A stretch of 64,000 nucleotides of DNA from Janibacter corallicola NBRC 107790. Its GTDB lineage: Bacteria; Actinomycetota; Actinomycetes; Actinomycetales; Dermatophilaceae. The stretch covers positions 1 through 64,000 of the forward strand of contig NZ_BCSR01000004.1 in NCBI RefSeq assembly GCF_001570965.1, given 5' to 3'. Below the pieces are notes generated by a model that was given only the letters and a program-made list of their open reading frames with translations, had not been told where the DNA came from and did not search any database. Below are positions 1 to 9,818 of this stretch, one piece after another. The position numbers and the translations under genes are program-made. Positions within the stretch are counted from its first letter, which is position 1; the number at the start of each line of letters is the position of its first letter.

Positions 1-9
1 GGCTCGTCC

Positions 10-3000
10 GTGACCTCCCGCCGCACCCGGGAGGTGGAGGCGCGCACGAGCACGGCGGATCGCGTCGTGCAGAGCGTGTGCCCCTACTGCGCCGTCGGTT
101 GCGGCCAGAAGGTCTTCGTCAAGGACGACAAGGTCGTCCAGATCGAGGGCGACCCGGACTCCCCCGTGAGCCGGGGTCGGCTCTGCCCGAAGGGGGCCGC
201 CAGCGAGCAGCTGGTCAACTCACCTTCGCGCCGCACCGACGTGCTCTACCGTGCGCCGGGCGCGAGCGAGTTCCAGAAGATCGACCGTGACACCGCCATC
301 GACATGATCGCCGAGCGCTACGTGCGCACCCGTGCCGACACCTGGCAGGACAAGGACGAGCAGGGCCGGACGCTGAACCGCACCCTGGGGATCGCCTCGC
401 TCGGGGGAGCCACCCTCGACAACGAGGAGAACTTCCTGATGAAGAAGCTCTTCACGGCCTCGGGGGCGATCCAGATCGAGAACCAGGCCCGTATTTGACA
501 CTCCTCCACGGTTCCCAGTCTGGGATCCTCGTTCGGCCGGGGTGGCGCCACGCAGTACCTGCAGGACATGGCCAACTCGGATTGCATCATCATCGAGGGC
601 TCGAACATGGCGGAGTGCCACCCGGTGGGCTTCCAGTGGGTGGCCGAGGCCAAGGCCCGCGGGGCGAAGATCATCCACGTCGACCCGCGCTTCACCCGCA
701 CCTCGGCCGTCGCCGACCACCACGTGGCGATCCGGGCCGGGACCGACGTGGTCTTCCTCGGTGCACTCGTGAACCACGTGCTGAGCAACGACCTCTACTT
801 CCACGACTACGTCGTCGCGTACACGAACGCGGCGACCCTGGTGGGTGAGGACTTCCGGGACACCGAGGACCTCGACGGGGTCTTCTCCGGCTACGACCCG
901 GAGACCGGCAGCTACGACCCCGCCTCGTGGGCCTACGCCGAGGCCGAGGGTGGGGTCATCGAGGAGCCCGGGGGCGGCCACGAGCACGGCGCGCACCGCA
1001 CCGATCGCGCGTCCGGTGACCTGCACGGCGCCGCCGGGCCGGCGCTGAACCACGCCGAGGTGATGCGCGACGAGACCCTCCAGGATCCGCGGACCGTCTT
1101 CCAGATCCTCAAGCGGCACTACTCGCGGTACACCCCGGAGATGGTCGCCGACGTGTGCGGCATCCCGGTGGACCAGTTCCAGCTGGTGGCCGACGCCGTG
1201 GCCCACAACTCCGGACGTGAGCGCACGACGGCCTTCGCGTACGCCTTGGGGTGGACCCAGCACAGCCTGGGCGCGCAGTTCATCCGCACCGCAGCGATCC
1301 TCCAGCTGCTCATGGGCAACATGGGCCGCCCCGGCGGGGGGATCATGGCGCTGCGCGGTCACGCGAGCATCCAGGGGTCCACGGACATCCCGACGCTCTT
1401 CAACAACCTGCCCGGGTACCTGCCGATGCCGATGGTCGGCAAGCACGACACCCTGGCGGACTTCCTCGGGAGCATCGCCTCCCCGACGCAGAAGGGTTTC
1501 TGGACCGAGGCACCCGCGTACACCGCGAGCCTGCTGAAGTCCTGGTTCGGCGACGCCGCCACCCCGGAGAACGACTTCTGCTACGACCGGCTGCCGCGCC
1601 TGACCGGCGCGCACGGGACGTACCAGACGACGCTGGCGATGCTCGACGACAAGGTCGAGGGCTACTTCGTCGTCGGTCAGAACCCTGCCGTCGGTTCCGC
1701 CCACGGACGCATGCAGCGCCTCGCGATGAGCCGCCTGAAGTGGCTCGTCGTGCGCGACTTCCAACTCATCGAGTCCGCCACCTGGTGGAAGGACTCACCG
1801 GAGATCGCGAGCGGCGAGCTGAAGACGGAGGACATCGACACCGAGGTCTTCTTCATGCCGGCCGCGACCCACGTCGAGAAGTCCGGCACCTTCACCCAGA
1901 CCCAGCGGATGCTGCAGTGGCACCACAAGGCCGTCGATCCGCCGAACGACGCGCAGAGCGAGCTGGACTTCTTCCACCAGCTCGGCGTGCGCATCCGGGA
2001 GCTGCTCGCGGACTCCGACCTCGAGCGGGACCGCGCCCTGCAGGACCTCACGTGGGACTACCCGACGGACGAGCAGGGCGAGGTCGACGCCGAGGCCGTG
2101 CTCCGGGAGATCAACGGCTACCACCTCACCGGGGAGAAGGCGGGCCAGCTGCTGGACTCCTTCACCCAGATGAAGGACGACGGCTCCACCTCCGGCGGGT
2201 GCTGGATCTACACCGGCGTGTACGCGGGCGGGGTCAACAAGTCCGCGCTGCGCAATCCGGCCAGCGAGGAGGACCCGCTCGCCCACGACTGGGGCTGGGC
2301 CTGGCCGATGAACCGGCGCATCCTCTACAACCGCGCCTCAGCGGATCCGCAGGGCCGGCCGTGGAGCGAGCGGAAGAAGTACATCTGGTGGGACCAGGAG
2401 CAGCAGAAGTGGACCGGCAAGGACGTCCCCGACTTCCCGGTCGACCGTGACCCGTCCTTCCGCCCGGAGCCGGGTCTTCGCGGTCCGGCGGCCCTCGCCG
2501 GCGACGACCCCTTCATCATGCAGGCCGACGGCAAGGGCTGGCTCTACGCGCCGAAGGGCATGGTCGACGGCCCGCTGCCCACGCACTACGAGGCGCAGGA
2601 GTCGCCGGTCGCCAACCCGCTGTACGGGCAGCAGCGCAACCCGGGACGGGTGACCTTTCCACGCAAGGACAACCTGTGGAGCCCCTCCGCCGACGAGCCG
2701 GGGGCCGACGTCTACCCGTACGTCTTCACGACCTACCGGCTGACCGAGCACCACACCGCGGGCGGGATGAGCCGGTGGCTGCCATACCTCTCCGAGCTGC
2801 AGCCGGAGATGTTCTGCGAGATCTCCCCGGAGCTGGCGCAGGAGCGCGGGCTGGTCAACGGCGGCTGGGCGACGATCGTCTCCGCGAGGAGCGCGATCGA
2901 GGCCCGGGTCCTCGTCACCGAGCGGATGACGCCCCTGACGATCAAGGGACGCACCGTCCACCAGATCGGCCTGCCCTACCACTGGGGCGTCGGCGGGGAC

Positions 3001-3237
3001 GCCGTCGTCGAGGGCGACGGGGCGAACGACCTCATCGGCCTGGCCCTGGACCCCAACGTCCAGATCCAGGAGTCCAAGGTCGGCTCCTGCGACATCCGCC
3101 CGGGCCGTCGCCCCCGTGGCGAGGAGCTGCTCCGGCTCGTCGCCGAGTACCAGTCGCGGGCCGGCACCACGGTCGAGACCGGCAACCAGCGCCGTTCGGA
3201 CCCTGCCGGCGGCCACGACGACGGAGGGACCCCATGA
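10..3237 (+). CDS. fdnG: Selenocysteine formate dehydrogenase, alpha (molybdopterin) subunit
   Basis: Catalytic subunit that oxidises formate to CO2 at a Mo/W-bis-MGD centre. The reading frame is continuous across an in-frame TGA at 496-498: upstream codons give ENQARI, downstream codons give HSSTVPSLGSSFGRGG, which is the family's R-(V/I)-Sec-H-x-x-T-V-x-S-L active site. TGA is therefore read as selenocysteine (residue about 163), giving roughly 1075 residues, normal for the family. An N-terminal 4Fe-4S motif is visible (C24, C27, C31, C59), then the molybdopterin oxidoreductase body and a C-terminal dinucleotide-binding domain. The GTG at 10 is the first start in the window, but the frame stays open to base 1, so the true start may lie upstream; related proteins often have a longer N-terminus, possibly with a Tat signal. 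It overlaps the next subunit gene by 4 bp. A conventional gene caller will split it in two. Confidence 0.95.
496..528 (+). promoter_or_regulatory. Bacterial SECIS element at the in-frame UGA
   Basis: The UGA (496-498) is followed after 11 nt by a hairpin: arm 510-517 pairs with 521-528 (7 of 8 pairs, one T-T mismatch) and the apex reads A-GTC-T. Known bacterial SECIS hairpins, such as that of E. coli fdhF, have about 11 nt between UGA and the stem, an unpaired U in the stem and a GU in the apical loop, all of which are matched here. It would recruit SelB, encoded at 11196-13073. The structure was drawn by eye, not computed. Confidence 0.85.
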
Positions 3238-4319
3238 GTTATCTGTCCCGCCAACTCTCGGGCCGGAGCGACCCCGCCCGGGACTCCGGATGGGTCGACC
3301 CACCACCGCGCAAGGGTTTCTTCACCGACACCTCGATCTGCATCGGCTGCAAGGCCTGCGAGGTCGCGTGCAAGGAGTGGAACGCGCTGCCGATGGACGA
3401 CCTCGGGTTGTCGGCGAACTCCTACGACAACACCGGCGACCTCGGTGCGAGCACCTGGCGCCACGTCGCCTTCGTCGAGCAGAGCCAGGACCGGATCGCG
3501 GCGGCCCGCGAGTCCGGTCAGGCACTCGTCGACCTCGGCATGCCCTCGGTCGGTGCCCCGTCCGCGCCGAGTCCGATCGACGCCGTCGGAGGGGCGCCGG
3601 CCGGATACGGCAGCCTGCCCGCCCCGATCGAGGACCACGGGCCGGCCCTGGGCGACATGCTCCGGGAGAAGAGCGACTACGAGTCCGGCACCCCCATGGT
3701 CGGGCCGATGCCGGACTTCCGGTGGTTGATGTCCTCCGACGTGTGCAAGCACTGCACCCACGCCGGCTGTCTCGACGCCTGCCCGACGGGGGCCCTCTTC
3801 CGCAGCGAGTTCGGCACCGTCGTCGTCCAGGACGACATCTGCAACGGGTGCGGGTACTGCGTCGGCGGCTGCCCCTTCGGGGTCATCGAGCGGCGCACCG
3901 ACTCCTCGATCTCGGTCTCGGGCGATGACCACGTGCACAACATCGGCGTCGCCCAGAAGTGCACCCTCTGCTACGACCGCCTGAGCCACGACCAGACTCC
4001 GGCGTGCGCGCAGACCTGCCCGACGACCTCGATCCAGTTCGGGGACCACGAGGACATGGTCGCCCGTGCCCACGAGCGGGTGGACCAGCTGCACGAGCAG
4101 GGCTTCACCGAGGCACGGCTGTACGGCGCCAACCCCGATGACGGGGTCGGCGGCACCGGCTCGGTCTTCCTGCTCCTCGACGAGCCCGAGGTCTACGGAC
4201 TGCCCCCGGACCCGATCGTGCCGACCGCCAAGCTCCCGGAGGCCTTCAAGGCGGCCGGGGTCGCGGGCCTCGGCCTGCTGGCCGCCGCGGCGGCCGCGTT
4301 CATCGGAGGTGGGGCGTGA
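3234..4319 (+). CDS. fdnH: Formate dehydrogenase iron-sulfur (beta) subunit
   Basis: Electron-transfer subunit that passes electrons from the alpha subunit toward the membrane. The 361-residue product carries four ferredoxin-like cysteine clusters: C-I-G-C-K-A-C-E-V-A-C near residue 36-46, CKHCTHAGCLDACP, CNGCGYCVGGCP and CTLCYDR...CAQTCP, the pattern of the FdnH/HybA/DMSO-reductase B family. The last 30 residues are Ala/Gly-rich and hydrophobic and may be a membrane tail as in FdnH. The ATG at 3234 overlaps the TGA of the alpha gene and an AGGGA-like ribosome site precedes it, so the two are translationally coupled. An insertion of about 80 residues between the first and second clusters is longer than in the E. 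coli protein. Confidence 0.93.
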   Translation: MSYLSRQLSGRSDPARDSGWVDPPPRKGFFTDTSICIGCKACEVACKEWNALPMDDLGLSANSYDNTGDLGASTWRHVAFVEQSQDRIAAARESGQALVDLGMPSVGAPSAPSPIDAVGGAPAGYGSLPAPIEDHGPALGDMLREKSDYESGTPMVGPMPDFRWLMSSDVCKHCTHAGCLDACPTGALFRSEFGTVVVQDDICNGCGYCVGGCPFGVIERRTDSSISVSGDDHVHNIGVAQKCTLCYDRLSHDQTPACAQTCPTTSIQFGDHEDMVARAHERVDQLHEQGFTEARLYGANPDDGVGGTGSVFLLLDEPEVYGLPPDPIVPTAKLPEAFKAAGVAGLGLLAAAAAAFIGGGA

Positions 4320-5491
4320 GTCTCTCCCCCTTCGACAGCTATCGACCGCCGGAGGAACCCCGGCGGGGCAAGCGACGCAGTCCCGTCCGTGGTGCCGCCA
4401 CCGGCGCCGCCCGCAGCGTGGCGGCCCTTCGAGGCTCCTCCGTCGCACCTCAGGAACCGGGGGGCCGCGGCTGGCTGAACCGTGATGGCGGTGGCCGTCG
4501 CGAGGCTCCCGCAGTGCCCGACGCCGAGTTCTCCAGCTACTACGGCCAGCCGGTCATCAAGCCGATCCCGTGGGAGTGGCCCATCCCGGCCTACCTCTTC
4601 ACCGGTGGCCTCGCCGCCGGCTCGGGGATCCTCGGTTCCGGCGCCGCCCTGACCGGTCGGGAGCTGCTCCGCCGCCGCAGCCGGATCGTCGCCGTGGTCG
4701 GGACCGCGGCCAGCGGCGGGCTGCTCATCGCCGACCTGGGCCGCCCCGAGCGCTTCCTGAACATGATGCGCACGGTGAAGCTGACCTCCCCGATGTCGGT
4801 CGGTACGTGGATCCTCTCCGCCTACGGGGCCGCCTCGGGCCTGACGACGGCCGCCGAGGTCGCCCGTCTCGTCCCGGCGCAGGGTTGGGGGCCGATCAGC
4901 GGGCTGGCCCGTGTGGTGCGCTCCCTGGAGACGCCGGCCGCCCTCGGCCAGGCGCTGGTGGCGCCCCCCTTCGCGGCCTACACGGCGGTGCTGCTGACCA
5001 ACACCTCCACCCCGGTGTGGTTCGAGAGCCGGCGCCACCTGCCCTTCGTCTTCTCCGGGTCGGCGGCGCTGGCGTCCGGCGGGGTGCAGATGGTGCTCAC
5101 GCCCACCGAGCAGGCGCGGCCCGCGCGCCGGCTGGCGGCGCTCGGTGCGGCCGGGGAGCTCGTCGCGATGCACCAGCTCGAGGAGCACCTCACGCGGGAG
5201 GGGCTCGAGGAGCCGCTGCGCACGGGGGAGGCCGGAACCCGGCTGCGCCTCGCCAAGGCACTGACGATCGCCGGCGGCCTGGGGACGCTACTGGCCGGCC
5301 GGAGTCGGGTGGCGGCCGTCGCCTCCGGCGCCGCGCTCGCCGCGGCCTCCGCCCTGACCCGGTTCGGGGTCTTCGAGGCGGGCATGGTCAGCGCCAAGGA
5401 CCCGAAGTACACCGTTGGCCCCCAGAAGCGGCGGCTCGAGGAGCGCCGTTCCCAAGGGCAGGTGGGTGACGGCATCGTCACCGTGGGCTGA
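4316..5491 (+). CDS. NrfD-type membrane subunit of formate dehydrogenase
   Basis: Polysulfide-reductase/NrfD-family integral membrane protein (391 residues) that most likely anchors the dehydrogenase and passes electrons to menaquinone. After a basic, Pro-rich N-terminus of about 80 residues comes YYGQPVIKPIPWEWPIPAYL, the typical NrfD entry motif, followed by several hydrophobic segments and the conserved D-L-G-R-P-x-R-F motif (DLGRPERFLNMM). The GTG start overlaps the stop of the beta subunit by 4 bp. This replaces the cytochrome b gamma subunit used by E. coli FdnI, so it is a haem-free membrane module. The assignment is from motif and context. Confidence 0.88.
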   Translation: MSLSPFDSYRPPEEPRRGKRRSPVRGAATGAARSVAALRGSSVAPQEPGGRGWLNRDGGGRREAPAVPDAEFSSYYGQPVIKPIPWEWPIPAYLFTGGLAAGSGILGSGAALTGRELLRRRSRIVAVVGTAASGGLLIADLGRPERFLNMMRTVKLTSPMSVGTWILSAYGAASGLTTAAEVARLVPAQGWGPISGLARVVRSLETPAALGQALVAPPFAAYTAVLLTNTSTPVWFESRRHLPFVFSGSAALASGGVQMVLTPTEQARPARRLAALGAAGELVAMHQLEEHLTREGLEEPLRTGEAGTRLRLAKALTIAGGLGTLLAGRSRVAAVASGAALAAASALTRFGVFEAGMVSAKDPKYTVGPQKRRLEERRSQGQVGDGIVTVG

Positions 5492-5530
5492 CCCCGGGGC
5501 AGCTCCCCCGGGACCGTGCACAGGAGGTCC

Positions 5531-6802
5531 GTGTTGAGTTCCGCAACCACTCATCCCGCTCCCACGAAGCCCGGCAACCGCTGGGTCGTCCTCGTCGGCG
5601 GCGTGCTCGTCCAGCTGACCATCGGGGCCGTCTACGCCTGGAGCACGATGAGCCGTGCCCTCCAGGCGGATGAGTCCGCCTGGGACATCAGCGGCGTGCA
5701 GGCCGCCATCCCCTTCGAGGTCGCCATCGGGATGCTCTTCGTGGGCACCTTCCTCGGCGGCCGGGTCCAGGACAGGCGGGGTCCGCGGGTCGTCGCCCTC
5801 TCCGGCGTCGTCGTCTACTCGATCGGCATCATCCTGGCCGGCCTGACCCGGGACACCTCGGACCTGTGGCTGCTGATCCTCGGCTACGGCGTGCTGGGCG
5901 GCTTCGGTCTCGGCCTGGCCTACATCGTGCCGATCGCGATGCTGCAGAAGTGGTTCCCCGACAAGCGGGGACTGATCACCGGTGTCGCCGTGGGTGGCTT
6001 CGGCTTCGGTGCGGTGATCACCTCGCCGATGATGAACCGGCTCATCTCCGGGATCGACGACTACCAGGCCCAGCCGACCAAGGCCTTCATCTGGCTGGGT
6101 GTCGCCTACCTGGTCGTCGGGGCCATCGGCGCGTCCGTCTTCCGCAACCCCCCGGAGGGGTACACGGTCGCGGGTGCGGCCCAGAGCGGCGGCGCGGCGA
6201 CGTCGCCTCCGGCCGGACGGGACTTCACCCAGAAGGAAGCGATGAGCACCCCGCAGTGGTACCTGCTCACGTTGGTCCTCACGGTCTCGGTGACGGCGGG
6301 CATCTCGCTGATCTCGGTGGCGGCCGACGCCGCGACGGACATCGCGAGCTTCAGCGTCGCGGCCGCGGCGACCCTCGTCGGGATCATGGGCCTCTTCAAC
6401 GGCGGCGGCCGGATCTTCTGGGCGGCGGTCTCGGACCGGATCGGGCGCCGTTCCGCATTCGTGGGCATCCTCGGCCTGCAGGGCCTGGCACTGCTGGCCA
6501 TCCCGCACATCGGCAACATCGTGGTCTTCTACGTGCTCTGCGCGATCGTCTACACCTGCTACGGCGGCGCCTTCGGCACCCTGCCGGCGACCGCGGGCGA
6601 CTTCTTCGGTGTGCGGCACTCCGGTGCGATCTACGGGCTGATGCTCATCGGGTGGTCGATCGGCGGGATCATCGGCCCGCTGCTGATCACCTGGCTGATC
6701 GGTGACGACAAGGCCTACACCCTCGGTTTCACCGTCATGGGCCTCATCGCCCTCGTCGGCGTCATCCTGCCGATCATCTCCCGACCGCCGAAACACACCT
6801 GA
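5531..6802 (+). CDS. OFA-family MFS transporter (oxalate/formate antiporter-like)
   Basis: Major-facilitator protein of about 423 residues with some 12 hydrophobic segments. The first helix reads LVQLTIGAVYAWS, and GRVQDRRGPR is the MFS loop 2-3 motif; LGGFGLGLAYIVPIA and KWFPDKRG are hallmarks of the OFA subfamily. Its place directly behind the formate dehydrogenase genes suggests it moves formate or a related carboxylate; the substrate cannot be read from sequence. The start is unclear: AGGAGG at 5522-5527 sits 3 nt before GTG 5531 and 6 nt before TTG 5534, so TTG is equally possible. It lies 39 bp behind the NrfD gene and is probably in the same operon. Confidence 0.85.
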   Translation: MLSSATTHPAPTKPGNRWVVLVGGVLVQLTIGAVYAWSTMSRALQADESAWDISGVQAAIPFEVAIGMLFVGTFLGGRVQDRRGPRVVALSGVVVYSIGIILAGLTRDTSDLWLLILGYGVLGGFGLGLAYIVPIAMLQKWFPDKRGLITGVAVGGFGFGAVITSPMMNRLISGIDDYQAQPTKAFIWLGVAYLVVGAIGASVFRNPPEGYTVAGAAQSGGAATSPPAGRDFTQKEAMSTPQWYLLTLVLTVSVTAGISLISVAADAATDIASFSVAAAATLVGIMGLFNGGGRIFWAAVSDRIGRRSAFVGILGLQGLALLAIPHIGNIVVFYVLCAIVYTCYGGAFGTLPATAGDFFGVRHSGAIYGLMLIGWSIGGIIGPLLITWLIGDDKAYTLGFTVMGLIALVGVILPIISRPPKHT

Positions 6803-6866
6803 GGGATCCGGCCGGAGCCGGAGTGGGTCCACGATCCCGCCCCGGGCCGGCCATACACTCACGCCC

Positions 6867-7991
6867 ATGCGTTCTCCTCGGGTCACCGCCCTGCTGGCCG
6901 CGACCGCCCTGGCCCTGACCGCGTGCGGATCCTCCGGCTCCGGCGACGGCGACCCGTCCGGCTCCTCCTCCGCCTCCGGCTCGAAGGGGGCCTCCCCCAC
7001 CTCCTCGACGCCGACGGGACCGAAGGAGATCACCATCGCCTTCGGTGGTGACGTCCACTTCCAGGACCGGGTCGCGCACCTGGCGACGGAGCCGAACGGG
7101 CTGAAGTCGCTGCGGCCCTACCTGGCCACCGCGGACCTGTCGATGGTCAACCTCGAGACGGCGATCACCGAGCGCGGCGAGCCGATGCCGAAGAAGTTCA
7201 ACTTCCGCGCGCCGACCTCGGCCCTGACGACCATCGATAACGCGGGCATCGACGTCGTCTCGATGGCGAACAACCACGCCGTGGACTACGGGCCGCAGGG
7301 GCTGAAGGACACCCTGGCCTTCAAGAAGAAGAGCCCGGTCCCGATCGTCGGCATCGGCAAGGACGAGAAGGAGGCCTTCGCCCCGGTCGAGCTGAACCCG
7401 GGGAACGTCTCGGTCGCCGTGCTCTCCTCCTCGCAGGTCAGGGAGGAGACCCTCGCGAACTGGTCCGCGGACGAGGACTCCCCCGGCATCGCGAACAACC
7501 TGCCCACCGACCGGATGGTCAAGGCCGTGGAGAAGGCCGCGAAGGACCACGACCTCGTGATCGCCTACCTGCACTGGGGCATGGACTACTGGAACTGCCC
7601 GGACCAGCGCTCGGTCAACGCCGCGAAGGACCTGCAGGAGGCCGGCGCGGACATCATCGTCGGCGGCCACTCGCACCGCTTCCAGGGGTCGGGCTGGCAG
7701 GGCAAGTCCTACATCGGCTACGGGCTGGGCAACTTCGTCTGGTACTCCTCCCGCCCCTACGACAAGGAGACCGGGGTCCTGACCCTCACCGTCGACGCGC
7801 AGGCCGCCCGTGCCAAGCCCTCGGCGAAGCGGGACAAGACCGTGGTCACCGACTCGAAGTGGACCCCGATGGTCGTCGGCCCCGAGGGCCTGCCGATCGA
7901 GCAGACCGGCGCCGAGAAGGACCGCCTGATGCAGGTCAAGGACGAGCGCAACGAGTGCTCCGGCCTCGCCCAGTCCCCCGACGCCGGCTGA
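6867..7991 (+). CDS. CapA-family lipoprotein (poly-gamma-glutamate synthesis protein-like)
   Basis: A 374-residue exported lipoprotein. The N-terminus has two arginines, a hydrophobic stretch and a lipobox LTAC (Cys about residue 19), then a low-complexity Gly/Ser linker of about 35 residues. The rest is a CapA metallophosphatase-like fold: FGGDVHFQDR near the start, MVNLETAIT, MANNHAVDYG and VGGHSHRFQG are the conserved metal-site blocks. CapA proteins are linked to polyglutamate capsule export, but many actinobacterial relatives are of unknown function and no capB/capC genes are nearby. It converges on selD with a 4-bp gap and has no clear tie to the selenium genes around it. Confidence 0.85.
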   Translation: MRSPRVTALLAATALALTACGSSGSGDGDPSGSSSASGSKGASPTSSTPTGPKEITIAFGGDVHFQDRVAHLATEPNGLKSLRPYLATADLSMVNLETAITERGEPMPKKFNFRAPTSALTTIDNAGIDVVSMANNHAVDYGPQGLKDTLAFKKKSPVPIVGIGKDEKEAFAPVELNPGNVSVAVLSSSQVREETLANWSADEDSPGIANNLPTDRMVKAVEKAAKDHDLVIAYLHWGMDYWNCPDQRSVNAAKDLQEAGADIIVGGHSHRFQGSGWQGKSYIGYGLGNFVWYSSRPYDKETGVLTLTVDAQAARAKPSAKRDKTVVTDSKWTPMVVGPEGLPIEQTGAEKDRLMQVKDERNECSGLAQSPDAG

Positions 7992-7995
7992 GGCC

Positions 7996-9000
7996 TCACC
8001 CCACCGAGACGGTGACCCCCTCGCCGAGCGCGCCGGCGGCGACGGTCTCCCCGACGACGGGCGCACCCGGCACCTCACCGACGACGAGCAGCCCGCCGGA
8101 GGTCTGGGCGTCGGCGAGCAGGATGAGCTCGTCCTCGTCCACCCCGTCGGCGGCGAGCGTCGGGCGCACCCAGTCCAGGTTGCGACGTGATCCGCCCGGG
8201 ACGTGCCCGGCGGCGAGCGCCTCGCGGGCCCCGTCGAGGTAGGGCACGGCGGCCGGGTCGACACGGGCGGCGATGCCCGAGGCGCGCGCCATCTTGTGCA
8301 GGTGCCCGAGCAGCCCGAAGCCGGTGACATCGGTCGCCGCGCGGATCCCGGCGGTGAGCGCGGCCCGGGAGGAGTCCCGGTTCAGCGAGACCATGGAGGC
8401 AACCGCCTCGGGGCTGGCCTCGCCGGTGGTCTTCATCCGGTTGTTCAGCACGCCGACGCCGAGGGGCTTGGTCAGGCTGATCGGCAGGCCCGGCTCGGCG
8501 GCGTCGTTGCGCATCAGGGTCGCTGCGTCGGCAGTGCCGGTCGCGGCCATCCCGTAGATCGGCTCCGGTGCGTCGATGCTGTGACCACCGATGACCGGGC
8601 AGTCGGCCTGCGCGGCGACGTCGAGCCCGCCACGGAGCACCTCGCGCAACAGCTCGGTCGGCAGCGCCTCGCGCGGCCAGCCGACGAGGTTGATCGCCAT
8701 GACGGGGGTGCCGCCCATCGCGTAGATGTCGGAGAGGGCGTTGGCCGCGGCGATCCGGCCCCAGTCGTAGGCGTCGTCCACGACGGGTGTGAAGAAGTCG
8801 GCGGTCGAGAGCAGGGCGGTGCCCCCTTCGATCCGCACGGCGGCGGCGTCGTCGCCGTCGCCGAGGCCCACGAGGACCTCGGCGGCCGGGTCGGCGAGGG
8901 GGGCCTGCAGACCGGCGATCACCTGTTCCAGCTCCCCCGCAGGGATCTTGCAGGCGCAGCCGCCGCCGCGCGCGTACTGGGTCAGACGAGTTGCCACCAT
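7996..9000 (-). CDS. selD: Selenide, water dikinase
   Basis: Makes selenophosphate, the selenium donor for Sec-tRNA, from selenide and ATP. The 334-residue product begins with an N-terminal motif RGGGCACKIP in which C15 and K18 correspond to the catalytic Cys17 and Lys20 of E. coli SelD. This copy uses cysteine, not selenocysteine, at that site, so it does not depend on its own product. The ATP-binding blocks STADFFTPVVDDAYDWGRIAAANALSD and the AIR-synthase fold follow. It is transcribed away from the endonuclease-like gene at 9059, separated by 58 bp. With selA, selB and tRNA-Sec in the next 4 kb, it completes the Sec pathway. Confidence 0.95.
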   Translation of the reverse strand: MVATRLTQYARGGGCACKIPAGELEQVIAGLQAPLADPAAEVLVGLGDGDDAAAVRIEGGTALLSTADFFTPVVDDAYDWGRIAAANALSDIYAMGGTPVMAINLVGWPREALPTELLREVLRGGLDVAAQADCPVIGGHSIDAPEPIYGMAATGTADAATLMRNDAAEPGLPISLTKPLGVGVLNNRMKTTGEASPEAVASMVSLNRDSSRAALTAGIRAATDVTGFGLLGHLHKMARASGIAARVDPAAVPYLDGAREALAAGHVPGGSRRNLDWVRPTLAADGVDEDELILLADAQTSGGLLVVGEVPGAPVVGETVAAGALGEGVTVSVG

Positions 9001-9058
9001 GACCCGAGATTAGGACATGCCTCGGCATGACCACCCGACGCCCGGGTAGGACGGTGCC

Positions 9059-9667
9059 ATGAGTCAACGTGACACCGCCGAGGAGCTCCTGCGGGAGCAC
9101 GGCACGACCTACGCGCAGGAGGCCGGGGTCCGCCTGCGGGACACCCCGGCACCGCTCTTCCAGCTGCTGTGCCTGACCCAGCTCTTCTCCGCCCCCATCG
9201 GCGCATCGGTCGCCGTCGCGACGATGCGCGAGCTGCTCGCCGCGGGGTGGACGACACCGCAGCACCTGCTCGACTCCACCTGGCAGGAACGGGTGGACGC
9301 CCTCGGGCGCGGCGGCTACCGGCGCTACGACGAGAGCACCGCGACCCACCTCGAGGAGGCGGCGCAGCTGCTGCAGGACCGGTGGCGCGGCGACCTGCGC
9401 CGGTTGCACGACGAGGCCGAGGACGAAGAGGGCGTGCGCTCGCTGCTCCAGGAGTTCCCCCGCATCGGCCCGACCGGATCGCGGATCTTCTGCCGCGAGG
9501 TGCAGGCCGTCTGGCCCGACCTGCGTCCCCAGGTCGATGTCCGCGTCCGGAAGGGGGCCGAGGCGGCCGGCCTGCCCACCGACGCCGACGAGCTCGCCGC
9601 GCTCGTCCACGGCGACGAATTCGCCCGGTTGACCGCGGCCCTGGTCCGGGTGGACCTCGACGACTGA
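9059..9667 (+). CDS. HhH-GPD/endonuclease III-like protein without Fe-S cluster
   Basis: A 202-residue protein resembling the helix-hairpin-helix glycosylase fold of endonuclease III. Residues about 36-60 (PLFQLLCLTQLFSAPI) match the first helices, and FPRIGPTGSRIFCREVQAVWP is the HhH turn followed by a conserved helix. The lysine usually found in the HhH motif of bifunctional glycosylases is absent, and so are the four C-terminal cluster cysteines, so activity is uncertain; it could be a monofunctional or non-catalytic relative. It sits between selD and tRNA-Sec in the island, but nothing in it suggests a selenium role. The stop is 51 bp before the tRNA. Confidence 0.6.
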   Translation: MSQRDTAEELLREHGTTYAQEAGVRLRDTPAPLFQLLCLTQLFSAPIGASVAVATMRELLAAGWTTPQHLLDSTWQERVDALGRGGYRRYDESTATHLEEAAQLLQDRWRGDLRRLHDEAEDEEGVRSLLQEFPRIGPTGSRIFCREVQAVWPDLRPQVDVRVRKGAEAAGLPTDADELAALVHGDEFARLTAALVRVDLDD

Positions 9668-9718
9668 CCCACGGGTCCGCCGCACGTCACACGGGAAGAC
9701 CCGACTAGGCTCGTCGAC

Positions 9719-9814
9719 GGAGGCGTCTGGGTTCCTGGTGGGCCCCCCGGTCTTCAACACCGGTGAGGCCGAGCATCTCGGTCTGGCGGGTTCGATTCCC
9801 GTCCGCCTCCGCCA
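9719..9814 (+). tRNA. selC: tRNA-Sec (anticodon UCA)
   Basis: The 96-nt gene includes an encoded CCA. The acceptor arm GGAGGCG (9719-9725) pairs with CGCCTCC (9804-9810), and discriminator G is at 9811. The anticodon arm CCGGT-CTTCAAC-ACCGG gives anticodon TCA, matching UGA. A long variable arm (GGCCGAG / CTCGGTC with a CAT loop) and a T arm GCGGG-TTCGATT-CCCGT follow. Length, UCA anticodon and big variable arm are diagnostic of bacterial tRNA-Sec. It lies 53 bp upstream of selA and is followed by a strong hairpin. Long false reading frames run across it, so it is easily missed. Confidence 0.95.
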
Positions 9815-9818
9815 GCCA

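Noticed and set aside
496-498. Stop codon splitting the formate dehydrogenase into a pseudogene
   Set aside because: The reading frame continues without shift, both flanks match the active site, a SECIS hairpin follows, and the full Sec machinery is next door.
220-1764. A 514-codon open frame opposite the formate dehydrogenase
   Set aside because: Same composition artefact, in a region coding for conserved dehydrogenase blocks on the plus strand.
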